Source of the DNA: an uncultured Cellvibrionales bacterium
Lineage (GTDB): Bacteria > Pseudomonadota > Gammaproteobacteria > Pseudomonadales > Cellvibrionaceae
DNA: 64,000 nt
NCBI GenBank assembly: GCA_913020115.1
Contig: CAJWBQ010000017.1
Span: 1-64,000, forward strand
Direction of reading: 5' to 3'
The position numbers and the translations under genes are program-made. The first letter of the stretch is position 1. Every line of letters begins with the position of its first letter. This document shows positions 46,484 through 58,177 of the stretch, one piece after another. The notes beneath the pieces were generated by a model. The model was given only the letters and a program-made list of their open reading frames with translations. It did no database searches and was not told where the DNA came from.

Positions 46484-48334
46484 CTAAGTCCACAGCCCAA
46501 AACCTAGCAGTAAAACGGTGCCAATCGCCAAGCTGCTGGTATACCAGCGCAACTTGCCATTTTGGGTTTTGCTTAATAGTTCGTGTATTAATTGATTTAT
46601 CAGCGCGATCACACTGTAGAAGTGGTCAACGATATCGCTGTGGTTAATTCGAGCGATTAATATCCAGGGTTTAACCAGTAAATTACTATACAGTTGGTCC
46701 ATGCCCCAGCCGCTGCGCCAAAAACTATGTAGATTTTTAGCCATAGGCAGGGCCATTAGTTTTTCTACGCTTAGCTTGCGGGAACCAAAATAAAGGTAGG
46801 CGATTGCGATGCCTAGAAGAGGAACCGCATTGGTGAGGCCATTGACTAAGCCGGGAACATGGGGGTGTTCACCAGCCGGCAATACACTGCCTAAATGTAG
46901 GGCCCAGTAACCCCCGGAAAGTGCCAGCACACATAAAACTAAGAGAGGCAGTGCCATGCTGATACTCCTGACCTCTGTGGCGTCGGCGTGATGCTTAGAC
47001 ACTGGGCCAAAGAACACCACAAACACGAGTCGAAATGTGTAGATGGCCGTCAAGAGTGCGCCTAATAATGCGACGGCCCAAAGCCCGGGGCCAGCGTCGG
47101 GTAATGCCCAAGCGTAGAGCATTATGTCATGCTTACTGTAATAGCCAGAGGTAAGCGGTAAGGCTACCAGTGCGGCACTACCCACAATGAAGCAGAGAAA
47201 TGCGAGGGGTAATTTTTTGCGCATTCCGCCCATTTTGAATATGTCGTGTTCGTGATGCAGGCTCATAATAATGGTGCCCGCGCCGAGAAAGAGCAGAGCT
47301 TTAAAAAAGGCGTGGGTCATTAAATGGAAAATAGCACCGCTCCAGGCGCCAACGCCCAGCGCCAAAAACATATAGCCAATTTGGCTGACAGTGGAATAGG
47401 CGAGAATGCGTTTGATATCGGATTGAGTGAGTGCGGTAAAGCCCGCAACTAATAATGTCGCGGCTCCCACAATGGCCACGGCCATGAGTGCGTCAGGTGC
47501 AAGAATAAATAAGGGGTGAGTGCGAGCAATTAAATAAACGCCGGCGGTTACCATTGTGGCGGCATGAATCAAGGCGCTGATGGGTGTGGGCCCAGCCATG
47601 GCGTCGGGTAACCAAGTTTGCAAGGGCAGTTGCGCTGATTTACCAACCGCGCCACCCAGCAATAAAAAGGCAATTAAGGTAATGGTGCTATCGCCTGTCG
47701 ACCACTGCTTACCAGAAACCGCCATTATTTCATTGATGTGCAGTGTGCCCACTTCTTGGAATAGTAAAAACAAACCTATGGCCATGGCCGTGTCACCTAC
47801 TCGCGTAACGACAAAAGCTTTGCGTGCACAATAGCCGTTATGCGGGTCTGTGTACCAAAATCCTATGAGTAAATAACTGCACAAACCCACACCTTCCCAG
47901 CCGAGAAACAGTAGGGCCAAATTGTCAGCGAGTACCAGCATCACCATAGCCGCTACAAATAAGTTCATGTAACTCATAAACCTAGAAAAGCTTGGGTCGT
48001 CAAACATAAAACCGGTGGAGTACACGTGAATTAGAAATCCCACGCCGGTAATAACGCTCAACATGACAAGTGATAGAGAATCTAAATGCAGGCCGAAGCC
48101 AATTTTAAGTGAGCCGGTTTCAAACCATTGCCACAGCACTTGCTGAAAACTCTGCTCGCCGCTATTTAGGAAGTCGTGACCGACATAGAGGGTGCTTAAT
48201 GCGGCTAAGCCAATGGAGCCGGCACCGATTAGGCCGCTTAATTTTCGTGGTAGATTGCCCACAGTGAGGGGCGCTAGGGTCAGCAGTAAAAAGCCGAGCA
48301 GTGGAAAGGTGGGTATCAGCCAGAGCTTGTCCAT
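46484..48334 (-). CDS. nuoL: NADH-quinone oxidoreductase subunit L
   Basis: A 616-residue subunit at the distal end of the membrane arm, including the long lateral helix at the C-terminus (about residues 520-590). The motifs LLFLGWEGVGLCSYLLIGFW, GKSAQLPLQTWLPDAMAGPTPISALIHAATMVTAGVYL (cited in parts) and QSDIKRILAYSTVSQIGYM are typical. It starts two bases after nuoK. Confidence 0.96.
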   Translation of the reverse strand: MDKLWLIPTFPLLGFLLLTLAPLTVGNLPRKLSGLIGAGSIGLAALSTLYVGHDFLNSGEQSFQQVLWQWFETGSLKIGFGLHLDSLSLVMLSVITGVGFLIHVYSTGFMFDDPSFSRFMSYMNLFVAAMVMLVLADNLALLFLGWEGVGLCSYLLIGFWYTDPHNGYCARKAFVVTRVGDTAMAIGLFLLFQEVGTLHINEIMAVSGKQWSTGDSTITLIAFLLLGGAVGKSAQLPLQTWLPDAMAGPTPISALIHAATMVTAGVYLIARTHPLFILAPDALMAVAIVGAATLLVAGFTALTQSDIKRILAYSTVSQIGYMFLALGVGAWSGAIFHLMTHAFFKALLFLGAGTIIMSLHHEHDIFKMGGMRKKLPLAFLCFIVGSAALVALPLTSGYYSKHDIMLYAWALPDAGPGLWAVALLGALLTAIYTFRLVFVVFFGPVSKHHADATEVRSISMALPLLVLCVLALSGGYWALHLGSVLPAGEHPHVPGLVNGLTNAVPLLGIAIAYLYFGSRKLSVEKLMALPMAKNLHSFWRSGWGMDQLYSNLLVKPWILIARINHSDIVDHFYSVIALINQLIHELLSKTQNGKLRWYTSSLAIGTVLLLGFGLWT

Positions 48335-48336
48335 GG

Positions 48337-48645
48337 TTATCCTCCGAGTTTGCTCAGCTGGTCCATATCCAAAGATTGGAACCGTTTGTAAAATTGAATA
48401 ATGAGTGACAGTCCAACAGCAACTTCAGCCGCCGCGAGCGTCAATATCATCAGGAACATAATTTGTCCATCAGCGTGCTGCCAGCGCGCTGATGCAACCA
48501 CAAAGGCCAAGCCCGCTGCGTTTAGCATGATTTCCAAACTCATTAAAACGAAAATTATGTTGCGGCGTGTGAGTACGCCCACAAAGCCTAGAGAAAATAA
48601 AATTGCGGCCAATAAAATACCGTGTTCTATTGGAATGCCATTCAT
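48337..48645 (-). CDS. nuoK: NADH-quinone oxidoreductase subunit K
   Basis: A 102-residue subunit with three TM helices. The two membrane glutamates used in proton transfer are in VLMSLEIMLNAAGLAF and LTLAAAEVAVGLSLI. The ATG overlaps the nuoJ stop by four bases. Confidence 0.96.
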   Translation of the reverse strand: MNGIPIEHGILLAAILFSLGFVGVLTRRNIIFVLMSLEIMLNAAGLAFVVASARWQHADGQIMFLMILTLAAAEVAVGLSLIIQFYKRFQSLDMDQLSKLGG

Positions 48646-49154
48646 GATTTTGGCCGCTCCTCAACGTTATCTTCACGCCCTAGGTGATAGGCGCCAATTA
48701 ATCCGGCGAGTAATAGCATAGATGCAAGTTCAACCGCGAGTAGATAAGGTCCATAAAGTAATATGCCTACTTCTTTGGCGCTCACGTGTGTGCTCACATG
48801 ACCGCCAATGCCACCGGAGAGAAGCGTGAGCATTTCAGCCAGAAGGATCGCGCATAACAAAGCTGGGCCACGCCATGACGTGTTGGCCAGCCAGGCTCTT
48901 TCTTGGTCTTCCGTTGGCTTGCCCGCGTTTAGCATCATGATGACAAACACAAACAACACCATGATGGCGCCTGCGTATACAATCACTTCCAAGGCGCCCG
49001 CGAGTGGCGCTCCTATCATATAAAAAATAACGGCGATCGAGAGCAAAGATACCACTAAATAGAGTAGGGCGTGAGCGATGTTGGTCCGAGTAATGGTCAG
49101 CAGAGTTGCCACAATGGCAACGGCCGCCGCAACGTAAAATAACAAAACTGTCAT
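48642..49154 (-). CDS. nuoJ: NADH-quinone oxidoreductase subunit J
   Basis: A 170-residue membrane subunit with five TM helices. It has [50 protein letters not shown] (cited in parts), in which [14 protein letters not shown] is the pi-bulge helix that links quinone reduction to the pumps. It overlaps nuoI by four bases. Confidence 0.95.
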   Translation of the reverse strand: MTVLLFYVAAAVAIVATLLTITRTNIAHALLYLVVSLLSIAVIFYMIGAPLAGALEVIVYAGAIMVLFVFVIMMLNAGKPTEDQERAWLANTSWRGPALLCAILLAEMLTLLSGGIGGHVSTHVSAKEVGILLYGPYLLAVELASMLLLAGLIGAYHLGREDNVEERPKS

Positions 49155-49666
49155 GGCAATAGGCTCTTGATGTTGATGGGTTGTTCTTCGTTTCTGGCCT
49201 GACCTTTGTCTTTTCCGCTAATAGCCTTGCCAGCAATTCGATAGAAGTTGTAGTCGTGATATTTACCTGTGCCGCTGATTAGAAGATCTTCTTTTTCATA
49301 CACCATATTTTGGCGATTGTATTCGCAATATTCGAAATCGGGTGTGAGCTGAATGGCGTGAGTTGGGCAGGCTTCTTCACATAATCCACAGACAACGCAA
49401 CGCGAAAAATTAATTCGAAACCATTCGGGATACCAGCGGCCTTCGTCGTCTTCGGTTTTTTGCAAGGCGATACAATCAACTGGGCATGCGGCTGCGCAGA
49501 GATTGCAAGCCACGCAACGCTCTTCGCCATCGGGGTCGCGGGTAAGCACAATGCGAGCGCGGTACCTGGGCGGCAGATAGGGCATCACATCTGGATATTC
49601 TACGGTGTCTGCTTTGGTGAAGGTATGTTGCAATACTGTCCATAAAGTTCGGAGCTGCGATAACAT
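49151..49666 (-). CDS. nuoI: NADH-quinone oxidoreductase subunit I
   Basis: A 171-residue ferredoxin-like subunit carrying clusters N6a and N6b. The two 4Fe-4S motifs are [15 protein letters not shown] and [18 protein letters not shown] at 49666 shares a base with the nuoH stop (TAATG) and gives a length close to the usual 160-180 residues; the frame is open 68 codons further inside nuoH, which is a shadow. Confidence 0.95.
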   Translation of the reverse strand: MLSQLRTLWTVLQHTFTKADTVEYPDVMPYLPPRYRARIVLTRDPDGEERCVACNLCAAACPVDCIALQKTEDDEGRWYPEWFRINFSRCVVCGLCEEACPTHAIQLTPDFEYCEYNRQNMVYEKEDLLISGTGKYHDYNFYRIAGKAISGKDKGQARNEEQPINIKSLLP

Positions 49667-50616
49667 TAGCTGGCCCTCGCGAGTGTGAGGGCGGCGGTAA
49701 TAAGCAAATTTAGCAGTGATATGGGGAGCATTACTTTCCATCCGAACATCATGAGTTGGTCGTATCGCGGTCTCGGTACGGCCGCTCGTAGTAGTACGAA
49801 GAAGCAAATAAAAATAAAGGTTTTTAAGCAGAACCAAAATAGCGGGGGCATAAACTCTGGCCCGAGCCAACCGCCAAAAAATAAGGTGGTGATTACCGCC
49901 GAGATGAGCGCAACGCCCAGATATTCGCCAATGAAAAATAAGCCGAATTTCATGCCGGAATATTCAGTGTGAAAACCGGCAACAATTTCATGTTCTGCTT
50001 CAGGTAAGTCGAAAGGCAAGCGATGACTTTCCGCAATTCCGGCAACTAGAAAGACTATGAATCCTACAAATTGTGAAAATACAAACCAGCCATGCTCTTT
50101 CTGGGCCAGAACGATGTCGCTCATGTTGAATGAGCCAGTCAGTAGCACCACGCCCATTAGTGACAGCCCCATGAAAACTTCGTAGCTTACTGTCTGCGCT
50201 GCCGCTCTCAAGCTGCCGAGCAAGGCGTATTTGTTATTAGAGGCATAACCCCCGAGCATGACGCTATAAGCGGCAAGGGAACTCATGGCCAAAAAGAATA
50301 ATAGTCCAATGTTTAGATTGCTGATGCTGGTGTCGGGCGCAAAGGGAACCACGGCAAAGGCCATCAACATGGCAATCACAACAATAGTGGGCGCAAGTAT
50401 AAAAATACCCTTGTCCGCGAAAGGGGGGATCCAGTCTTCCTTAGTAAATATTTTGATCATGTCAGCTACCACCTGACCCAAACCCAAAAAGCCAACCCGA
50501 TTGGGCCCCAGTCGGTCTTGCCAAATACCCAGCAGGCGTCGTTCAAGCCAAATTAGCAAAGCGGCCAATGACAGCAGGCAAATAAGTACAGTGGCGATTA
50601 AAATAGCGGTGTTCAT
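49666..50616 (-). CDS. nuoH: NADH-quinone oxidoreductase subunit H
   Basis: A 316-residue membrane subunit that forms the quinone entry chamber. It has [25 protein letters not shown], a cytoplasmic loop with [30 protein letters not shown] (cited in parts), and [13 protein letters not shown]. Eight TM helices are expected. It overlaps nuoG by four bases. Confidence 0.96.
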   Translation of the reverse strand: MNTAILIATVLICLLSLAALLIWLERRLLGIWQDRLGPNRVGFLGLGQVVADMIKIFTKEDWIPPFADKGIFILAPTIVVIAMLMAFAVVPFAPDTSISNLNIGLLFFLAMSSLAAYSVMLGGYASNNKYALLGSLRAAAQTVSYEVFMGLSLMGVVLLTGSFNMSDIVLAQKEHGWFVFSQFVGFIVFLVAGIAESHRLPFDLPEAEHEIVAGFHTEYSGMKFGLFFIGEYLGVALISAVITTLFFGGWLGPEFMPPLFWFCLKTFIFICFFVLLRAAVPRPRYDQLMMFGWKVMLPISLLNLLITAALTLARAS

Positions 50617-53432
50617 GGTACAAGTCCTTCACTGAGGCCAATACTCTGATCTGTGGCTATGACATTTTGGTCTCGGCCGCTGGGAACGCGTTGCCAGGCG
50701 AGATTTTTTTCGAGAAGAGGTGAGTGCTCAAGTAAATGGCGTGTTAAGCCGCCTAAACCTATTGGCAGCCCAACAAGTCCGCGAATAAGTTCTGGTCTAA
50801 TGACTACGGTCAATGAAAACACTTGCTGTAAATTCTCAAACCTTAAAGTGGCACCGTCTCCCTGTGTAAGGTCTAGTTGCGCAGCATCCAAAGGGTTAAG
50901 CGCCAGATAAGCTTGGGGGCTTCGCTCTGCGATAGGAGCGGCGAAGTTGCTTAACTCGTCACTACCAAAAATATGGTAGAAAGGTATCGCACTAAAATCT
51001 GCGTTGCTTGTTTGTTCAGACGGAACGCCAAATTCAAGTTCGTTAGATTCTGCGGAGCCGAAGAGGCAAAGCCCGCTAGAGCCGCCTGTTAGGGGGCCGC
51101 CTACTTCATCCTGAAATTTGTGGATTGATTGGTTTGAATTCCAGCCTGGTGCCCACGCCGTATTGCGTAGTGGGCCGGGGGCGTTTACGTTGCTGCCCTC
51201 CATAGTGAACCCGAGCGCGGTCTGCGGGTCTGCGGGCTGTTTAACTTCGCTCACATTTATATTGGCGGAGAGGGCTGTTCTGCCGCTGTAACGATGGGAC
51301 ATACGTGGTACTTTAAGGCCGTGTTGACGATAATCAGCAGGGGGAGCTAGGTCGGCGATAGGTGCTAACAAATCGTTGCTTTCTGCGCAGGCATTCACAA
51401 TCGCGTCGAAATTTTTCCAGCGATTATCGAGCGCTTGATTAACCCATTGCCAGCTATCATTGGCTGAACTATTGTCTGCGTTTACTGGGAATGTGGCGAA
51501 GAATCGCTGCGCGCGTCCTTCGCTGCTCACTACCGTGCCATCACCCTCGGCAAAGCTGGCGGCCGGTATAATTAAGTCTGCCTTTGCCATGCCATTGTGC
51601 CAGACATGATCGATGACGATGATTTCATCAAGCTTTTCCAGCGCGGCATCAAGTTTTTCAGGATTCACTCGCTGATACAGATCGTTTTCCAGTACTACTA
51701 GGCGTTTTGCTGCGCCAGATTCAATCTGTTTTAGTGCTTCGCTCAAGCTTCTTTCGGCGCTTGATTGAGTAAGCATTGCGAGACCAATGGAGTTCACTTC
51801 CGGCACGACCAAATGCGCCTGAATCACCTCCTCTCTATTAATGTGGAGAGATTTAATCACGTCCAGAGCACTGTTGAGGACATCTTCATTGAGCAGCGAT
51901 GCTCCCGCAATAATTAAAGGGCGCTTAGCCTGACTCAAGGCATTAACAATGGTGGAGCACATTTCTTTTTCTTCGGGCGTTAATGAGGCGCTCAGGGCTC
52001 CGCTTTTATCACGCAGTTGCTCTGCTATAGCAAAGCCTAGGCGGGCAATTTTTTGAGGCGAGTTGAAATAAGTATTTTCAGCGATATCGTCCAAATCGCC
52101 TTTGTGGGTGTTGATGATAAACAGCGGGCTTTTTTCTTGTTGCGCGAGTTCTCTTACGGCCGCGTCCTGCCAAAAGGGAATGCGAGCTTCGTCTGCTAGC
52201 TCGCGCGCTCTTTGTCGTACAGTTTGACGCAAACTCAATGCCGTTCTCGGTGAAGTGTGCGTAAGGTCTTCGCCCAAAATTAAAACGGCATCACAGCTTT
52301 CTATTGTCCTCTGGGATGCGCTATTGACGCAGCTGGACTGTTGAAATTTGAGCAGCGTATTTATCGTTGTGTCTTCACTGGGCGCAATGCCTCGATAAAA
52401 ACGACTTTCGCCGACGGCCGATTGCAGCGCGAAATTGCTTTCTAGTGACGCGCGAGGTGAACCAATCGCAATAGTAGCTGGGTCTTTTAGCGCTTGAGTG
52501 AGGCGAGTAAGACTGTTCTCAGTGGAGCATTGAATTGCAGTGTCGCTGTTTGTATTGTCGGCGTGATTGATCGTTTCGCGCGCTAAGGGCTGCGTAACCC
52601 TATCGTCGCTGTTGACAAAACCATAGCCGAAGCGACCTCTATCACACAGGAAGTAACCATTGACGTCTGCATTGTACCGATTGGTTATGCGCTTTAGTGT
52701 GCCGTATCGCTCGCCTGGAGTTATGTTGCAACCCGCTGCGCAATGCTGACAAACCGAGGGGGAAGTTTGTAGGTCCCATTTGCGTGAGTAATGTGCACTA
52801 AAGGTTTTATCGGTAAATACGCCAGTGGGGCACACTTCTACCAAGTTGCCAGCAAAGGGGCTTTCCAAGACTCCGTCTGTATGGCGGCCGAAATACACGT
52901 GGTGGTGAGCGCCCATAGCGTCTAAGTCACGCCCGCCTGCGTAATCTTTATAGTAGCGAACACAGCGATAGCAGCTGATGCATCGATTCATTTCGTGGTT
53001 GATGAGCGGACCTAGATATTGATTGTTGTGCGTGCGTTTTTGCTCATCGTAAGTGCGCGTGGTGTGGCCGCTCATTTCGGTCATATCTTGTAGGTGGCAT
53101 TCCCCACCTTCTTCACACACAGGGCAATCGTGGGGGTGGTTGGTCATCAGTAATTCTATGACCCCGGCACGGAAATCTTTCGCTTGCTTGTCGTTTATAC
53201 TAATGCGTGCCCCGTCACTGGCGGGCGTCATGCAGGCCATTACCACGCGCCCACGCTCGTCATTTTCGTCTGCATATTGTTTTACGGCACATTGTCGGCA
53301 GGCGCCCACTGAACCCATACAGGGGTGCCAGCAAAAGTAGGGTAGATCCAAGCCGATGGACAAGCAGGCGTGTAAAAGGTTGTTGCCATCGGCAACGTCA
53401 TAGTCCTGATCATCTACTGTCAGTTTTGCCAT
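50613..53432 (-). CDS. nuoG: NADH-quinone oxidoreductase subunit G
   Basis: A 939-residue peripheral-arm subunit. Its N-terminal part has the 2Fe-2S ligands in [17 protein letters not shown], the His-ligated cluster in [14 protein letters not shown], and the N5/N4 region [14 protein letters not shown]. The extra N7 cluster motif CQHCAAGC with a later Cys in [10 protein letters not shown] is present, as in E. coli. The long C-terminal part is a molybdopterin-type fold without cofactor. The ATG shares a base with the nuoF stop. Confidence 0.95.
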   Translation of the reverse strand: MAKLTVDDQDYDVADGNNLLHACLSIGLDLPYFCWHPCMGSVGACRQCAVKQYADENDERGRVVMACMTPASDGARISINDKQAKDFRAGVIELLMTNHPHDCPVCEEGGECHLQDMTEMSGHTTRTYDEQKRTHNNQYLGPLINHEMNRCISCYRCVRYYKDYAGGRDLDAMGAHHHVYFGRHTDGVLESPFAGNLVEVCPTGVFTDKTFSAHYSRKWDLQTSPSVCQHCAAGCNITPGERYGTLKRITNRYNADVNGYFLCDRGRFGYGFVNSDDRVTQPLARETINHADNTNSDTAIQCSTENSLTRLTQALKDPATIAIGSPRASLESNFALQSAVGESRFYRGIAPSEDTTINTLLKFQQSSCVNSASQRTIESCDAVLILGEDLTHTSPRTALSLRQTVRQRARELADEARIPFWQDAAVRELAQQEKSPLFIINTHKGDLDDIAENTYFNSPQKIARLGFAIAEQLRDKSGALSASLTPEEKEMCSTIVNALSQAKRPLIIAGASLLNEDVLNSALDVIKSLHINREEVIQAHLVVPEVNSIGLAMLTQSSAERSLSEALKQIESGAAKRLVVLENDLYQRVNPEKLDAALEKLDEIIVIDHVWHNGMAKADLIIPAASFAEGDGTVVSSEGRAQRFFATFPVNADNSSANDSWQWVNQALDNRWKNFDAIVNACAESNDLLAPIADLAPPADYRQHGLKVPRMSHRYSGRTALSANINVSEVKQPADPQTALGFTMEGSNVNAPGPLRNTAWAPGWNSNQSIHKFQDEVGGPLTGGSSGLCLFGSAESNELEFGVPSEQTSNADFSAIPFYHIFGSDELSNFAAPIAERSPQAYLALNPLDAAQLDLTQGDGATLRFENLQQVFSLTVVIRPELIRGLVGLPIGLGGLTRHLLEHSPLLEKNLAWQRVPSGRDQNVIATDQSIGLSEGLVP

Positions 53433-54739
53433 TAGACCGTCTCACTGTGGTGGAGCTTAATGCGTGTTTCGAATTCAGCGCGGAAGTATTTTAGAGCACT
53501 TTCTAATGGGCCCATTGCCCCAGGGGCATGAGCACAAAAAGTGAAGCCCATATTCAAATTAACTGTGGCGCGATCTAGCCACTCAATATCTGCACTGGTG
53601 CCTTTGCCGCGAATTATTTTATCCAGAGTTTTTTCAACCCAAGGCAGGCCGTCACGGCAGGGAGTGCAAAACCCACAGGACTCTTGAGCGAAAAAGTGTT
53701 CGAGATTTTTCAGTGCGCCGAGAAAATCTACTTGATCATCTATCATGATCATTGTGCCGGTACCCATGCGGCTGCCTATTTTTCCAATGTGGGTGTAATC
53801 CATAGGTGTATCTAAATGCTCTGGTAGCAATAGAGGAGTAGACCCGCCGCCGGGTAAAAAGGTTTTGAGTTTGTAACCATCACGCATGCCACCTGCGTGA
53901 ACTTCTAGCAGCTCTCTTGCCGTGGTGCCCATAGGCAATTCCCAGCACCCTGCTTTATTCACTCGGCCGCTGACGCCATAAAGTTTAGTGCCGGCGTCTT
54001 CCGTCAGAGATAGGCCTTTAAACCACTCGGCGCCATAGTTAATAATATTGGGAATGTTGGCTAGGGTTTCTACGTTGTTGACAATTGTTGGCTTTCCCCA
54101 TAATCCGCTAACTTGTGGAAAGGGGGGTTTGGCTCTAGGCGTGGCTCTTTTTCCTTCCAGAGAATTAAGTAATGCTGTTTCTTCGCCGCATATGTAACGG
54201 CCAGCGCTGGTATGCACATGCAAATCGAAATCCCAGCCGCTGCCGAGAATATTTTTTCCTAGCCAACCTTTTTCTCGGCATTCCGAAATAGCCCTATTGA
54301 GCTTTTCAGCGGCTTCAATATATTCGCCACGGATAAAGATATAACCAGTTGTGGCCTGCAGTATGGCTGCGCCCACTATCATTCCTTCCACCAGTAGGTG
54401 GGGGCAACCTTCCATTATTACCCTGTCTTTAAAAGTGCCAGGCTCCATTTCATCGGCATTGGCGACGATGTATTTTTGCATGGGGTTTGCTAGGCGTTCG
54501 GCCTCGCTTTGCATGGGCACAAAAGACCATTTCATCCCGGTGGGAAAGCCTGCCCCGCCTCGGCCCCGCAAATCGGAAGCCTTTAACAATTCTAGGCCGG
54601 CAGATGGCGATAGTTCAGTGAGCATTTTGCGAACCGATTCGTAGCCTCCATGGGCTTCGTATTCTGCCAAGTTGTAGGCTTCTCGATTGTGGTCAACGTG
54701 CTGTGTCAGAGGGCGCTGAGTGGGCTCGGGCAAGCTCAT
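53432..54739 (-). CDS. nuoF: NADH-quinone oxidoreductase subunit F
   Basis: A 435-residue subunit that binds NADH and FMN and carries cluster N3. Motifs are the NADH site GRGGAGFPTGMKWSF, the FMN loop IVANADEMEPGTFKDR, ICGEETALLNSLEGKR, and the 4Fe-4S ligands in ESCGFCTPCRDG. The ATG overlaps the nuoE stop by four bases. Confidence 0.97.
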   Translation of the reverse strand: MSLPEPTQRPLTQHVDHNREAYNLAEYEAHGGYESVRKMLTELSPSAGLELLKASDLRGRGGAGFPTGMKWSFVPMQSEAERLANPMQKYIVANADEMEPGTFKDRVIMEGCPHLLVEGMIVGAAILQATTGYIFIRGEYIEAAEKLNRAISECREKGWLGKNILGSGWDFDLHVHTSAGRYICGEETALLNSLEGKRATPRAKPPFPQVSGLWGKPTIVNNVETLANIPNIINYGAEWFKGLSLTEDAGTKLYGVSGRVNKAGCWELPMGTTARELLEVHAGGMRDGYKLKTFLPGGGSTPLLLPEHLDTPMDYTHIGKIGSRMGTGTMIMIDDQVDFLGALKNLEHFFAQESCGFCTPCRDGLPWVEKTLDKIIRGKGTSADIEWLDRATVNLNMGFTFCAHAPGAMGPLESALKYFRAEFETRIKLHHSETV

Positions 54740-55254
54740 TTCGAACCTCCAAGCCGGTTTTGCGATTCTAGTGTCGTTAACGCAAGCACTGATGATTCAT
54801 TGAGCTCTGTGTGGAGTTTCATATTTTTTAAGGCGACCGGCGCGCGGTCACAGGCGCCCTGGCAGGTTACTGGAATAAGTGTGAACTGATTGTCCGGAGT
54901 GGTTTCGCCGTAGTCGATGCCTAGTTTTTCACTTAGGCAGTTTTTCAATTGCTCGCAACCATGCATCCAGCAAGTGATGCCATCGCAAAGCATAATCACA
55001 TTATTGCCGACAGGACTGCGAAAAATTAGGCTGTAAAAAGTGGCCACACTGTCGAGTTCTTCTGCCGACATTTCAATGAGCTTGGCGATGGCCTGCAGAG
55101 ATTCATCTGACACCCAACCCCGATAATGTTGAACGATCTTTAGAGCTTCTATAGATGCGGCTTGTGGATAGTCATAGTGGGATGCCAGTTTCAGTATTTC
55201 CTGGGTTTCCTGCTCGGTGAGTTGAGCCACAAGTTGAGTGTCGATTTCGGTCAT
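54736..55254 (-). CDS. nuoE: NADH-quinone oxidoreductase subunit E
   Basis: A 172-residue thioredoxin-like subunit with the 2Fe-2S cluster N1a. The ligands are in CDGITCWMHGC (first pair) and CQGACDRAP (second pair). It works with NuoF at the NADH end. It starts nine bases after nuoCD. Confidence 0.95.
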   Translation of the reverse strand: MTEIDTQLVAQLTEQETQEILKLASHYDYPQAASIEALKIVQHYRGWVSDESLQAIAKLIEMSAEELDSVATFYSLIFRSPVGNNVIMLCDGITCWMHGCEQLKNCLSEKLGIDYGETTPDNQFTLIPVTCQGACDRAPVALKNMKLHTELNESSVLALTTLESQNRLGGSK

Positions 55255-55263
55255 TGTGTTCCT

Positions 55264-56991
55264 CTACCTGTCTACGTCGGCCATCACAAAGTCGATGCTG
55301 GCAATAATGGCAATTAAATCGGCAACAAAAAGTCCGTTGCTGATGAGCGGAATCATTTGTAAATGCGCAAAACTGGGTGCGCGAATACGCGTGCGATAGC
55401 TGCTGGTGTTGTTGTCGCTCACCAAGAAATAGCTGTTAATGCCTTTCGTCGCTTCAACGGCCATATAGCCCTCGCCGTGGGGAATCACTGGCCCCCAACT
55501 GACGTTGACGAAATGTTGTATCAAAGTCTCAATGTCTTTCAGGGTGCGGTCTTTTGGTGGCGGTGTTGTCAAAGGGTGTTGGGCTTTGTAAGGGCCTTTA
55601 GGCATATTATTTACGCACTGTTCGACGATGCGTAGGCTTTGACGAATTTCCTCGATACGAACCATTGCGCGATCATAAGCGTCACCGTTGCTGCCAACGG
55701 GGACATCAAAATCAAATTGTTCGTAGCCGGAATAGGGGCGTTCTTTTCGGTAGTCCCATTTGAAGCCAGTGGCACGTAAACCTGCCCCTGTTATGCCCCA
55801 TGCAAAGGCTTCCTCGGTACTATAGTCGCCAATGTTAACGGTGCGACGCTTAACAATATCGTTGTCCATTACCATTTTTTGGTAGTGGTCGAGCCGTGAG
55901 GGAAGCCATTGTATAAATTCTCGAATAGCTATTTCCCAACCCTGTGGCAGGTCTTGCGCGACGCCGCCTACGCGAAACCAGCCGCTGTGCATGCGCCCGC
56001 CAGTGATGGAGGAAATTATATCGAATACTTTTTCCCTATCGATAAACATGTAGAACACGGGTGACAGTTGCCCAACGTCTTGCGCAAATGTTCCATAAAA
56101 CACTAAATGGCTGGCGATTCGGTAGAGTTCCGCTAGCATGACTCGAATCATTTGCGCGCGGGCGGGTACTTCTATACCCGCAAGTTGTTCTACGGCCATG
56201 ACATAGGGGAAGTTGTTCATTACACCGCCGAGGTAATCGACGCGATCAGTGTAGGGAATAAAGGTGTGCCAGCTTTGTCTCTCGGCCATTTTTTCTGCGC
56301 CGCGATGGTGATAACCAATATCGGGAACGCAGTCTACTAATTTCTCACCGTCGAGCTGCAAGGCAATGCGAAATACGCCATGAACGCTTGGGTGATTGGG
56401 TCCCAAGTTCAAGAACATAAAATCATTGGTATCTGTTTTACGTTTCATGCCCCAGGCTTCGGGCTCAAATTTCAATGCCTCTTGCTCGCGGGCCAAGATG
56501 TCGTCTGGAAGTGAATAAGGTTCCATTTCTGTTGCGCGAGCGGGGTGCTCCTTCCGCAGTGGATGGCCTTCCCAAGTGCTTGGCATTAGAATCCGCGAAA
56601 GATGAGGGTGGCCGCTAAAATTCACCCCAAACATGTCATACACTTCCCGCTCATACCAATTGGCGTTTGGGAATACATCCACCACAGACGGCAAGCTCAA
56701 ATCGTCTTCAGAGAGTGCCACTTTGATGCGGACATCCTCATTTCGAGAAAATGAAATAAGGTGATAGAACACTGTGAAATCTGCGGCGGGCTGTCCTGGC
56801 CGATGCTGACGAAGACGCTCGTCAATAGCCGATAGATCAAGCAGCATGACATAGCCCAGTGTTTTCAAGAACCTCAAAACGAAGGCATTGTCTTCCCGAA
56901 TTATCCAGCAGGTGGTTACACCGTCAGCACAGGCCTGAAAGTGCAAAGCAGGCAGGCCAAATTCGGCTTCCAGTTCCGCTTTAATGCTCAT
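55264..56991 (-). CDS. nuoC: NADH-quinone oxidoreductase subunit C/D (fused)
   Basis: A 575-residue fusion. The NuoC part (about 1-175) includes [23 protein letters not shown] and PLRKEHPAR. The NuoD part (about 190-575) includes [35 protein letters not shown] and the C-terminal FVMADVDR, and shapes the quinone site. Fused nuoCD is typical of gammaproteobacteria. ATG at 56991 lies three bases after the nuoB stop; the long open extension to 57273 is antisense-free overlap with nuoB and is not used. Confidence 0.95.
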   Translation of the reverse strand: MSIKAELEAEFGLPALHFQACADGVTTCWIIREDNAFVLRFLKTLGYVMLLDLSAIDERLRQHRPGQPAADFTVFYHLISFSRNEDVRIKVALSEDDLSLPSVVDVFPNANWYEREVYDMFGVNFSGHPHLSRILMPSTWEGHPLRKEHPARATEMEPYSLPDDILAREQEALKFEPEAWGMKRKTDTNDFMFLNLGPNHPSVHGVFRIALQLDGEKLVDCVPDIGYHHRGAEKMAERQSWHTFIPYTDRVDYLGGVMNNFPYVMAVEQLAGIEVPARAQMIRVMLAELYRIASHLVFYGTFAQDVGQLSPVFYMFIDREKVFDIISSITGGRMHSGWFRVGGVAQDLPQGWEIAIREFIQWLPSRLDHYQKMVMDNDIVKRRTVNIGDYSTEEAFAWGITGAGLRATGFKWDYRKERPYSGYEQFDFDVPVGSNGDAYDRAMVRIEEIRQSLRIVEQCVNNMPKGPYKAQHPLTTPPPKDRTLKDIETLIQHFVNVSWGPVIPHGEGYMAVEATKGINSYFLVSDNNTSSYRTRIRAPSFAHLQMIPLISNGLFVADLIAIIASIDFVMADVDR

Positions 56992-56993
56992 GC

Positions 56994-57680
56994 TTAAACC
57001 CCGTCTGGCGAGCGCAAGGTGGTTATTTTTTGGCGTTCCTCTCGCAGCTCGTCCCGGAAGTTTCGCTCGGGGCCTTTGTAAACATTTTGATCGCCCACCA
57101 CCCAAGACAGTGGGCGTTGTTCTTTGCCTATGGACTCTTGAAGCAGTGTTAAACCCTGCAGTAAGGCTTCTGGCCGCGGCGGGCAGCCTGGAACATAAAC
57201 GTCCACAGGTAGTATTTTGTCCACACCTTGAACCACAGAATAAATGTCGTACATGCCGCCGGAGTTGGAGCAAGAACCCATAGAAATAATCCAGCGTGGC
57301 TCTAGTAATTGGTCATAAAGACGCTTCACCACCGGGGCCATCTTGCGAAAGACGGTGCCTGAAATCACCATCATGTCCGCTTGGCGGGGGGTGGCTCTAA
57401 TTACTTCAGCGCCAAAACGGGCAATATCGTGACGGCTGGTAAAGGCGGTTGCCATTTCAACGTAGCAGCAGGAGAGCCCGAAGTTAAAGGGCCATATAGA
57501 ATTTTTTCGGCCCCAGTTCACCATGTCATCTAAGCGGGCAAACATGACATTGCGTTGTAGGGCATCCTCAAAGCTTTGATCTGACACCTTGCCTTGGGCA
57601 TTGGGCTCATAACTACTGGCGCCGCCAGGCAGTTGCTGGGCGGGAATCAGATCGTCTGGCTTTGTGAGGCTCCAACGCAT
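56994..57680 (-). CDS. nuoB: NADH-quinone oxidoreductase subunit B
   Basis: A 228-residue subunit with cluster N2, the last before quinone. Its ligands are the tandem cysteines in GLSCCYVEM, then [10 protein letters not shown] and [12 protein letters not shown]. The core starts at about residue 50 with [14 protein letters not shown]. The C-terminal tail is somewhat longer than in short versions. It follows nuoA after 20 bases. Confidence 0.96.
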   Translation of the reverse strand: MRWSLTKPDDLIPAQQLPGGASSYEPNAQGKVSDQSFEDALQRNVMFARLDDMVNWGRKNSIWPFNFGLSCCYVEMATAFTSRHDIARFGAEVIRATPRQADMMVISGTVFRKMAPVVKRLYDQLLEPRWIISMGSCSNSGGMYDIYSVVQGVDKILPVDVYVPGCPPRPEALLQGLTLLQESIGKEQRPLSWVVGDQNVYKGPERNFRDELREERQKITTLRSPDGV

Positions 57681-57700
57681 GGTGTTTACCTTTTTTATGG

Positions 57701-58177
57701 TTATAGGGTTTCGGGAGTATTTTCGTCTCTTGTCGGTGCGCTTGCGGCCTTTTCGGCGGCCAGCATAGCCACTCGTCCTAGGCGCCGCTTGGGGTTTTGC
57801 CCCCAGTCCAAGGCGCCAAGCTTCCAGAGGTAGGCGAGGCCGGCTAATAAAATAAGGATAAATACGAGCGCTTCGATGAAGCCCGGCATTCCGGACTCCT
57901 CAAAACCAATAACCCAGGCAAACAAGAAAACAACTTCTAGGTCGAATATGACAAAAAAGATGGCCACTAAAAAGAACGGTGCTGAAAAGCGCAGGCGAGC
58001 ATCGCCCACGGATACCACGCCCGATTCGAAAGGCTCATTGAGCGCCGGATGATAGTCTTTGGCATCTTGACGGCGGTGGCCGAGAAAATGGGATATAAGA
58101 AGGATGAGCGCTACTAGGCCCAACACCACTAAAAAGTAGATGACTAATGCAGCAAGGTTCTCGCTGTCGCCCGTCAT
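57701..58177 (-). CDS. nuoA: NADH-quinone oxidoreductase subunit A
   Basis: A 158-residue membrane subunit with three TM helices. Typical motifs are YESGVV-like [39 protein letters not shown] (cited in parts), including the acidic [14 protein letters not shown] at 58177 follows GGAG by nine bases; a TTG two codons earlier is less likely. It is the first gene of the operon. A TATACT on the minus strand at 58306-58301 could be its -10, but the -35 is poor. Confidence 0.93.
   Translation of the reverse strand: MTGDSENLAALVIYFLVVLGLVALILLISHFLGHRRQDAKDYHPALNEPFESGVVSVGDARLRFSAPFFLVAIFFVIFDLEVVFLFAWVIGFEESGMPGFIEALVFILILLAGLAYLWKLGALDWGQNPKRRLGRVAMLAAEKAASAPTRDENTPETL

Noticed and set aside
56992..57273. 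Long N-terminal extension of nuoCD
   Set aside because: It overlaps nuoB in another frame; the ATG at 56991 gives the family start.
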